From: a bacterium
Lineage (GTDB): Bacteria; Zhuqueibacterota; Zhuqueibacteria; Zhuqueibacterales; Geothermadaptataceae
DNA length: 40,579 bases
Assembly: GCA_024275575.1 (NCBI GenBank)
Contig: JAJRYV010000033.1
Coordinates: forward strand, 1 to 40,579
Reading direction: 5' to 3'
Positions 34,599 through 40,579 of this stretch are shown here, in pieces. Numbering within the stretch: position 1 is the first letter of the stretch; every line of letters begins with the position of its first letter. The position numbers were made by a program, and so were the translations under genes. A model generated the notes under the pieces. That model was not told the DNA's origin. It was given only the letters and a program-made list of their open reading frames with translations, and ran no database searches.

Positions 34599-35714
34599 TT
34601 AACGAACACTTTTATGGCGCTGCCAGCCATTCTGTTGGATAAATTCGAAGGCATCGGCGATTAAATTCTCTTTTTCAACGATGACGATAATCATCTCTCC
34701 TATAGTTTTCGGCAGTGCAAAGCGCAACCTGTTATCCAATGCTTTTTTATCGTGTTTCATCGCTGTAAACAAATCAGCAAAACTGATTTCCGCGATCGAA
34801 GTCTGCAGTGGAATTTGTGCCAACAATTGCCGGATACGGTCAAATTCCTTTGGATTCAGCAATTCCAGTTGAACGGCCATAAATGCTTCCGCAAGCATGC
34901 CGAGCAGGACTGCCTCGCCATGTTTGATTCGCCGGTAACCGAACACCGTTTCGATGGCGTGGCCGATAGTATGTCCAAAATTAAGTATCGCCCGCACCCC
35001 GGATTCCCTCTCATCCTGTGCCACAATTTTCGCTTTTATTGCACAACATTGATAAACAGCAGCGGTGCAAATATCACTATCCAGTGCGAGCATCTGCTCT
35101 ATATTGGTCTCACAAAAATGAAAAAAATCACGACTGTAAATAATGCCATATTTAACAACTTCGGCCAGCCCGGAAATGACTTCAAGCTTTGGCAGTGATT
35201 TCAGCAGCGCAATATCGATCCACACGAGTTTAGGCTGATAAAACGCACCGATAGCATTTTTGCATAACGGATGATTAATGCCGGTTTTTCCACCAACACT
35301 GGAATCGACCTGCGCCAGTAATGAGGTGGGGATTTGCACAAAAGGCAGCCCGCGCATGAAAGAAGCAGCGGCAAAACCAGCGAGATCTCCGACAACACCG
35401 CCACCCAGCGCCAGAACCACCCAGTCACGGGAAACACCCAGCTTCAGCATTTTCGTCATCACTTCGGTAAATCGCTCGATACTTTTCGATTTCTCACCAG
35501 CCGGAACGATGATTTGCTGCAAGTGCAAACCGGCTTCTTCACAGCTATCGATCAGTTGTGCGCCATAGAGCACAAAGACATTTTTATCAGAGAGCAGGAT
35601 ATAGCGCCGTGCGGATAAAAACAGCTTCAGCATCTCCGGGAGTTTTGCCAGATTACCGCTTCCAACATAAATCGGATAACTGCGATCGGCCAGTTCGACT
35701 TTCAATGTTTTCAT
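34599..35714 (-). CDS. aroB: 3-dehydroquinate synthase
   Basis: Second enzyme of the shikimate pathway: converts DAHP to 3-dehydroquinate with NAD and a divalent metal. 371 residues. The NAD/metal-binding blocks are all visible: ALGGGVVGDLAGFAAASFMR, then VQIPTSLLAQVDSSVGGKTG, the Glu of the SGLAEVVKYG segment, and the metal His in LNFGHTIGHAIE and KHGEAVLLGM. ATG 35714 is the only start consistent with the N-terminus. The next gene upstream, for a TPR protein, lies 57 bp away. No other aro genes are near. Confidence 0.95.
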   Translation of the reverse strand: MKTLKVELADRSYPIYVGSGNLAKLPEMLKLFLSARRYILLSDKNVFVLYGAQLIDSCEEAGLHLQQIIVPAGEKSKSIERFTEVMTKMLKLGVSRDWVVLALGGGVVGDLAGFAAASFMRGLPFVQIPTSLLAQVDSSVGGKTGINHPLCKNAIGAFYQPKLVWIDIALLKSLPKLEVISGLAEVVKYGIIYSRDFFHFCETNIEQMLALDSDICTAAVYQCCAIKAKIVAQDERESGVRAILNFGHTIGHAIETVFGYRRIKHGEAVLLGMLAEAFMAVQLELLNPKEFDRIRQLLAQIPLQTSIAEISFADLFTAMKHDKKALDNRLRFALPKTIGEMIIVIVEKENLIADAFEFIQQNGWQRHKSVR

Positions 35715-35771
35715 ATTTTCGTTGGTGATCGTTAATTCGGGAATGGTCGCGCAAAAAAAATGAAGATTCTT

Positions 35772-37010
35772 TCAGACGCCGCCACTGCGATGTCCGGCAT
35801 TTTTTATTTTACCAATACGCACTGTAATTGCCTTTTTCTGCTGTGAAAAATCTTCAGATGCAATCTGCAAAAACCGTGTGTAATATTCAAGCGCTTTTTG
35901 GGGATTGCCCATCGATTCAAATATCAAACCACAGTTGAGGTTTGCTTCGGCCAGGCGCGGTTGAAATGACAGCGCACGGCGAAAACTCTGCAGCGCTTTG
36001 AACGATCGTCCGAGACGGGTAAAAACGATGCCGAGATTATTCCAGGCCATGGCATACCCGGGATTTAAACCCAGCGCATGCTGAAAACAGGACAGAGCAT
36101 TTTCGTATTTGCCGAGGCGCAAAAGTACGTTACCTTTGTTATACCACAGGCCAAAATTGCCGGGGCGGATTTTGGCTGCACGGTCAAAACTCAAAAAAGC
36201 TTCCTGCAACCGCCCCAGTTTGCTTTGGGTGATGCCGAGTAAAAACCAACAAGGGGAATAATTCGGCGCCAGCCGGCTCGTTAATTCAAGATATTCACCG
36301 GCTTTAAAATAATGACCAAGATGCTGGTAGATTTTTGCAAAACCAAATGCGATCTTGACATTTTCCTGTTCCATCGGCACAAGTTTTTGCAGGTAAAAAA
36401 GCGCCTCACGATAACGCCCAAGATCAGAATATGCCAGGGATTTATTAAATTGATATTCCCAAAATTGTTTCGCGGTATCAGCGGCAAACTCGAGAATTTT
36501 CAGTGCGGAATCAGGCTGATGATTTTCGAGATGCATAGCAGCCATATTCAATTGGGTGCAATCTGTTTCAAATAGCGAATACAGTCTCCTGATGTGCGTG
36601 TCAGCCTCCTGAACATTTTTTTGAACGAGCGCGTTCTTCATGCCGAACCAGACGGCTACCGCGTCTTCCCAGGATTTTTCGAACCCGTTATGCAGCATCG
36701 AAGCGATAAATGTTTTGTCTGAGACCACAAACTGGGCACGCCATTTCATACTGATGATGGCTGTAGCATCGAGAGCCTCCGACAGCTCATCAACGCGGTT
36801 TCTCCATAATTTACGCTCTGTTTGCAGTAGTGGAAGCGCCGCGAGGAAGACGCCAAACCCCGGACTCTTTTTTATGCCTCCGGCAAAACAGCACAATGCA
36901 GGAAAGGTGAAAACAATTGCCAGAAATTTAATATTTTGCAACCAGCTTCGCGTAAAACAAGACGGCTTCGCAGCCATGCATTTTTTTCTTCCGCCCAGTT
37001 CCATTTGCAA
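35772..37010 (-). CDS. TPR-repeat protein with N-terminal membrane or signal segment
   Basis: 412 residues from the first in-frame start (TTG 37010). ATG 37004 or ATG 36977 are also possible; the latter sits directly before FLAIVFTFPALCCFAGG, a signal or anchor stretch at about residues 30-45 of the longest form. The C-terminal half is a run of TPRs (LGRYREALFYLQKLVPMEQE, LGRLQEAFLSFDRAAKIRPG, LGKYENALSCFQHALGLNPG, MGNPQKALEYYTRFLQ). It is likely a periplasmic or membrane-bound scaffold. It may be in the same transcript as aroB. Confidence 0.8.
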   Translation of the reverse strand: MQMELGGRKKCMAAKPSCFTRSWLQNIKFLAIVFTFPALCCFAGGIKKSPGFGVFLAALPLLQTERKLWRNRVDELSEALDATAIISMKWRAQFVVSDKTFIASMLHNGFEKSWEDAVAVWFGMKNALVQKNVQEADTHIRRLYSLFETDCTQLNMAAMHLENHQPDSALKILEFAADTAKQFWEYQFNKSLAYSDLGRYREALFYLQKLVPMEQENVKIAFGFAKIYQHLGHYFKAGEYLELTSRLAPNYSPCWFLLGITQSKLGRLQEAFLSFDRAAKIRPGNFGLWYNKGNVLLRLGKYENALSCFQHALGLNPGYAMAWNNLGIVFTRLGRSFKALQSFRRALSFQPRLAEANLNCGLIFESMGNPQKALEYYTRFLQIASEDFSQQKKAITVRIGKIKNAGHRSGGV

Positions 37011-37170
37011 CCCATTATATTCTTTTAACGAGAAAAATTTGCTTTTAACATATCTTTGAGAGCGAAATCAACTCATCATAAATAATCGGTTTTAGAAACA
37101 AATTTATCAGCTTGTTAAAATGAATAAATATTGTGCAACCGGATTGACAATGAAGTAATGAAGATGGGAT

Positions 37171-37198
37171 AAAAAAAGCTCCTGAAACAGGAGCTTTT
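37171..37198 (-). terminator. Intrinsic terminator after the PspC gene
   Basis: An 11-bp perfect stem AAAAGCTCCTG (37174-37184) / CAGGAGCTTTT (37188-37198) with a 3-nt loop. On the minus strand it continues into a T-run. It lies 53 bp past the stop of the minus-strand PspC gene. Confidence 0.8.
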
Positions 37199-37250
37199 CC
37201 GGGGGATGATTTTCCGTGGCGCGCCTTTAATCGGCATTCCACCTTTTGAG

Positions 37251-37997
37251 TTAATCTGGTGTTAAACCGTTTTCTTCCGGGATTGCGATAATCAACACGA
37301 TGTACAACGCAATCGCGACAAAAAACGCAGTCGCAAAAGCCAGCAGGATATAAGCGATTCGGACAAACGCGACATCGACATTGAAATAATTAGCCAACCC
37401 ACCGCAAACACCGGCGATTTTCCGTTCGCTTACAGACCGGGTCAGTTTTAAATCATTGGCCGGCCGTTTAATCTTTTCGGAGATCATTCGTGATAAATCT
37501 CCTTTTTCATTGTCACGGTTCATCAACAGGTAAATTCCGAGTCCGAGAAAAAGGATGCTGAAGAGTATGCCAAAATCAAAATGATGGAAGAAGCGCCATG
37601 CGTTAAAATGCAGTGGGAAATTGTAATCATCAAGCAGAAGCAATGCGCCAAAAACGATCAATACAATACCGCCGATCAGTCCGGCGTTGGTATGCGCCTT
37701 TTCTGCCTGATTTTGATTTTTGGGCTGTTCATCAGGGTTCTCCGGAATGACAATCCAGGCAGCGATATAAGCGATAAGGCCGCTGCTGCCGATAAAAATC
37801 GCCAAAACAAAAATCACCCGCACCAAAACGAGATCGATATTAAAATAATCTGCAAAACCGCCGCAGACGCCTGCAATGACCCGGTCATATTGTGAACGGT
37901 ATATTTTTTTAACCGGCTCTTCTTTTTTCTGCTCCTGAGGTTCAACAGGAACGGCAGCAGTTTCCCGTTTTTTTTCTCCGTCTTTTTTCCTGGCCAC
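37251..37997 (-). CDS. Membrane protein with two PspC domains
   Basis: 248 residues. A charged, Lys/Glu-rich cytoplasmic N-terminus is followed by a PspC domain (about 32-95: YDRVIAGVCGGFADYFNID and a membrane helix), a middle pair of membrane segments (GLIGGIVLIVFGALLLL, GILFSILFLGLGIYLLM) and a second PspC domain (from about 183: RKIAGVCGGLANYFNVDVAF). PspC proteins act in envelope-stress responses. The tandem form is seen in several families, and here both copies keep AGVCGGxAxYF. GTG 37997 has AGGGA about 8 nt upstream. It is followed by the terminator at 37171-37198. Confidence 0.88.
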   Translation of the reverse strand: MARKKDGEKKRETAAVPVEPQEQKKEEPVKKIYRSQYDRVIAGVCGGFADYFNIDLVLVRVIFVLAIFIGSSGLIAYIAAWIVIPENPDEQPKNQNQAEKAHTNAGLIGGIVLIVFGALLLLDDYNFPLHFNAWRFFHHFDFGILFSILFLGLGIYLLMNRDNEKGDLSRMISEKIKRPANDLKLTRSVSERKIAGVCGGLANYFNVDVAFVRIAYILLAFATAFFVAIALYIVLIIAIPEENGLTPD

Positions 37998-38188
37998 GAT
38001 ACTTTCCCTCTGTGTTATTTATTCAGAATTTTATATCTCAATCATTGAACAAAAACGCATGCTACAGTGAATTGTTTCAGATGAATTTCAAAAAGTATGG
38101 CGTTAAGCGGAAGGAACGGTGTAAAGTTTTTGATGTTCAATATGTTGAAATATGAGGATGTCGCTCAAAAGAAAAAAGTGAATGCGAT

Positions 38189-38210
38189 GGGAAGGCAATA
38201 AGGCCTTCCC
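38189..38210 (-). terminator. Hairpin after the GWxTD gene
   Basis: GGGAAGGC (38189-38196) / GCCTTCCC (38203-38210), loop of 6 nt, 8 bp past the stop at 38218. On the minus strand a T-run follows only about 12 nt after the stem, so it is a weak terminator candidate. Confidence 0.45.
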
Positions 38211-38217
38211 CAAAAAA

Positions 38218-39927
38218 TCAGCGCAGCGAAAATGATTTGCTGATCATCTGCATTTTTTGCCCAATATTATCGCGAACGCGCACCCAGAGCGCATATTTGC
38301 CATTTTTCAACCGCGATAAGTTGAGCTGTACAAAAGCATTATCACGAGATTTGTTTCCTCTGCGCGGATCGGCAATCTGAATCAGTGTTTTTCCCCGATC
38401 AAAGGGATTCAGTTTTTTAAAAACTTTGCCCAAACCCTCGTCCTTCGCTTCTTTAACAATATAATCAATCTGATAATCTGTTTTGCCGTCAGCATCTTTC
38501 TTTAGTCCGTAAATTTCGAAATAGACGAACGGTGGACTATTTTTATCGAGTTGGAGAAATGGTGTCGGCTGAATAAACAAACCGTTACGCTCGACAATAT
38601 CAGGTGTAGTCGCCGCCACAGGCAGCGCTGTGGTGGAAATGTTTTCAGCAAAAAGAATTGAGCTCAAACCGAGGCTATCGGCAGGACGGATAATATGTTT
38701 CATGAACGTAGCCTGTTTGCCGAGCTGTTGGTTTTCAGCATTTGCAACTTCAGTGAAGATGTAAAAATCACCGGGGCGGAAATCAAAGATTTGCGCTGCA
38801 CAATTTTGCCGTTCTTTGGTTTTCCGCGAAAAAACAGCCATCGAATTTTTCTCGGCAAAAACATTGTAAAACGAATCACTCAAAACCGTGTTGAACTGCA
38901 AAGTAGCCTGCGAGTTTTTACCTTTGAAGTGAACAACCGAACGCTGCACCCCATAGGAGATGATGCACGTCTGTTTATCATTTTTATTCTCAAAATAGGA
39001 AATGCTGAGATCGAACGGCAAGTCCTGAAAATATGTACTCGTCGACGGTGGAATTTTCTTGTGGCGCTCCTCCATTTCAGCTTTGTATTTCTGTCCGAAG
39101 TCCATCAAAATTGAGCGCATTTCCGCTTCGCCTTTTTCATTCGCTGCAACGTTAAAGTTGAAACTGAAAGCCATCGCCTGTAAAGCTGGAGATATCGCTT
39201 TGCGCCGTTCGATTATTTTGCCGACAGCATTATACCACATAGACAATTCCAGCGTTTGCAAACCCTGATCAATTTGATAAGTAATTTGGTATCCATCGTT
39301 TCCTTCGATAAAATCAAACACAACTCTCGGCTCCAGGCGATAATAATACCAGGTTTCGAACTGTTCACGAAAACTCATGTCATCGTTGCCGACCATGGGC
39401 GTGCGCACGTCAAAATCCACCTGCGTATATTCACTGGGCAATTCAATGTAGCTCTCATCGGGTTTGCCATAGCGCACATAAACCCGGCCGCGGTCGTCAA
39501 AAGTACGCATACTGTTATTGCCGTACTGCTCGCGCGCATAAAGCAGGCGTTTATAATGCTCAAACAGGCGTTCATTGGCCAGCGTCGGTCGTGTCGGATC
39601 GCGCTGTTTCCAGAAATGGGCGATAAAGTCGGCACGTATTTTATTGTTTTTGAGCTGATACCAGATTTTATCCTCAGTCGGAGAAATGATTTCGAGAATA
39701 TCGACGTGCAAACGATCCAGCAGTCGTAAATTGTAATCGCTGGAATCACGCAGTGCGGCGAGGTTATGCAGGAAAAGCGCAGTACACTGGTGCACATTTT
39801 CACGGTTGAGAAAAATATTTTCCAGATAACCGGCTGCCGGTTTATTCTGTGCCCGGGCAAAATCATCCGGTGGTGAAACAAAAAAGGCGATAAAGACAAC
39901 AGTCCACCAGAAAGTTTTTGACTTCAA
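38218..39927 (-). CDS. GWxTD-domain exported protein
   Basis: 569 residues with a signal peptide (WWTVVFIAFFVSPPDDFARAQ). The family region is KIWYQLKNNKIRADFIAHFWKQRDPTRPT, cited in part as FIAHFWKQRDPT, and RVYVRYGKPDESYIELP. The GWxTD family is typical of Acidobacteria and several FCB candidate phyla, and its role is unknown. The C-terminal third is beta-rich. Start TTG 39927 is set by GGAGGT (39931-39936) only 3 nt upstream, with no ATG nearby. The TGA stop is followed by a hairpin. Confidence 0.85.
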   Translation of the reverse strand: MKSKTFWWTVVFIAFFVSPPDDFARAQNKPAAGYLENIFLNRENVHQCTALFLHNLAALRDSSDYNLRLLDRLHVDILEIISPTEDKIWYQLKNNKIRADFIAHFWKQRDPTRPTLANERLFEHYKRLLYAREQYGNNSMRTFDDRGRVYVRYGKPDESYIELPSEYTQVDFDVRTPMVGNDDMSFREQFETWYYYRLEPRVVFDFIEGNDGYQITYQIDQGLQTLELSMWYNAVGKIIERRKAISPALQAMAFSFNFNVAANEKGEAEMRSILMDFGQKYKAEMEERHKKIPPSTSTYFQDLPFDLSISYFENKNDKQTCIISYGVQRSVVHFKGKNSQATLQFNTVLSDSFYNVFAEKNSMAVFSRKTKERQNCAAQIFDFRPGDFYIFTEVANAENQQLGKQATFMKHIIRPADSLGLSSILFAENISTTALPVAATTPDIVERNGLFIQPTPFLQLDKNSPPFVYFEIYGLKKDADGKTDYQIDYIVKEAKDEGLGKVFKKLNPFDRGKTLIQIADPRRGNKSRDNAFVQLNLSRLKNGKYALWVRVRDNIGQKMQMISKSFSLR

Positions 39928-39930
39928 GTT

Positions 39931-39936
39931 ACCTCC
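39931..39936 (-). promoter_or_regulatory. Ribosome-binding site that fixes the TTG start of the GWxTD gene
   Basis: GGAGGT with a short spacer before TTG 39927. The signal peptide begins directly after it. Confidence 0.7.
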
Positions 39937-40140
39937 AAATTCAATATTTAAATACCATGATAATCAGGCTAATTTAACACATTCTGCAGTGAAGCCAAAG
40001 AAAGTTTTCGCAAAAATCAAATCCTTCCGCCGTCCTCGGTCTGAATGTTCCCCGCTTTTATTATCATTTTATCTGTTTGCTATTTTTATTCTTACACGTT
40101 AAAAGCGCATTATTTCGACGAAGCAAAATGAAGATGGTTC

Positions 40141-40178
40141 AAAAAAAAAGCCGGGCGATGTTTGCCTGCCCGGCTTTT
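40141..40178 (-). terminator. Strong intrinsic terminator after the DUF2892 gene
   Basis: AAAAGCCGGGC (40146-40156) / GCCCGGCTTTT (40168-40178), perfect, 11-nt loop, with a T-run on the minus strand (A-run 40141-40149). It lies 28 bp past the DUF2892 stop. Confidence 0.88.
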
Positions 40179-40205
40179 ATTGATCAATATTTCAGTGGAT
40201 TCCCT

Positions 40206-40412
40206 TTAACCGCGGACTTTTTTCAGAATGCTCATCATCGGGCACCAGTTTGAGAACCCGGACTGCAGCAGATTCACTCCGACAAAAAGGGTGAACCACA
40301 ACCAGTTCGCCGAAGCAAAAACCGCGTTTGCATCATTCTGAAAATGATACAACAAAACCGATAAAATGATAAAAAAACCGGCAATCAGGCGTAAAATTCT
40401 TTCATTAGTCAT
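40206..40412 (-). CDS. Small DUF2892 (YgaP-like) inner-membrane protein
   Basis: 68 residues with two hydrophobic segments (LIAGFFIILSVLLY and WLWFTLFVGVNLLQS) and the family tail SGFSNWCPMMSILKKV, which includes the conserved Cys-Pro. In YgaP this domain follows a rhodanese, and here it stands alone. ATG 40412 has a purine stretch upstream. It is followed by a strong terminator. Confidence 0.85.
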   Translation of the reverse strand: MTNERILRLIAGFFIILSVLLYHFQNDANAVFASANWLWFTLFVGVNLLQSGFSNWCPMMSILKKVRG

Positions 40413-40451
40413 AATCTGTCTCGCATTTTATTTTTGAATAACTTGTTCGAA

Positions 40452-40579
40452 TTAAAAAATATAGCGGGCGGTAAAGTTGATATTTGAATCATCTTTAAAT
40501 TGCCCGAACATCGTGTTGAGATAGTTTGGAAACATCCCGTCACGTATCGTGGATTCGTCATTGTTGTCACCGTATGCCC
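40452..40579 (-). CDS. C-terminal part of an outer-membrane-like protein (runs off the window)
   Basis: The last 42 codons of a minus-strand gene cut by the window end; the reading ends NINFTARYIF then TAA at 40452. The aromatic terminal Phe and FTARYIF strand pattern fit an outer-membrane barrel. The wording TIRDGMFPNYLN is seen before it. The family cannot be named from this piece. Confidence 0.6.
   Translation of the reverse strand, partial: AYGDNNDESTIRDGMFPNYLNTMFGQFKDDSNINFTARYIF

Noticed and set aside
37030-37170. A second gene between the TPR protein and the PspC terminator
   Set aside because: Only short, start-poor frames are open, and the sequence is AT-rich without a ribosome site.
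1-40579. CRISPR arrays, tRNA or rRNA genes, known riboswitches
   Set aside because: No regular direct repeats with spacers, no cloverleaf and no conserved rRNA or riboswitch words were recognised by reading. A covariance-model scan was not possible.

Overview
The window reads as chromosomal DNA of a Gram-negative bacterium, probably from the FCB superphylum and perhaps near Calditrichota or candidate phylum KSB1. The pointers are a GWxTD-domain protein, a lipoprotein with an NPLDP-type N-terminus, a TonB-dependent receptor with an N-terminal carboxypeptidase-regulatory-like domain next to a DUF4249-like lipoprotein, a menaquinone-type UbiE/MenG methyltransferase, and many TPR and outer-membrane proteins. 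This placement is inference from gene content only. Nearly all genes lie on the minus strand. The exceptions are a damaged yaaA at the left end and a plus-strand block at about 22.7-29.9 kb.

Layout, left to right. 1-1015: a hairpin and a broken yaaA. 1072-10344 (minus): menG; a protein that looks like a sigma-70 factor fused to a membrane anchor; a 1.2-thousand-residue TPR protein; a UvrD/PcrA helicase frame interrupted by one in-frame TAG; and mltG. 10469-11850: a divergent CcmC-like membrane protein and a CPBP protease, overlapping by 4 bp. 12217-14451: a D-cysteine desulfhydrase-like PLP enzyme and a DegT-type aminotransferase. 14483-16994: a membrane-anchored unknown, a site-2 (M50) protease and a SAM hydroxide adenosyltransferase. 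17020-20831: a compact partner-switching cassette (STAS antagonist, HATPase anti-sigma kinase, GAF-GAF-SpoIIE phosphatase, receiver-SpoIIE phosphatase). 21203-22456: an NHL-propeller lipoprotein.

22764-29935 (plus) looks like an accessory island. It holds a small ORF with a 10-G tract, an AraC-like regulator, a Gly-linker lipoprotein with an amber codon near its end, two tandem paralogous outer-membrane-like proteins, a TonB-dependent receptor and a DUF4249-like lipoprotein. A GC-rich, hairpin-rich repeat closes it at about 29.97-30.19 kb. 30234-40579 (minus) returns to a mixed housekeeping and envelope set: a PAS/GAF sensor without an output domain, a beta-barrel/TPR fusion, an unknown, aroB, a TPR protein, a tandem PspC protein, a GWxTD protein, a DUF2892 protein and the C-terminus of an outer-membrane-like protein.

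The most interesting possibilities are (i) a membrane-tethered sigma factor that could be released by the nearby site-2 protease, (ii) the plus-strand island as an undescribed envelope or uptake system, and (iii) the behaviour of TAG codons, each of which is followed by an open in-frame continuation. No rRNA, tRNA or CRISPR array was recognised.
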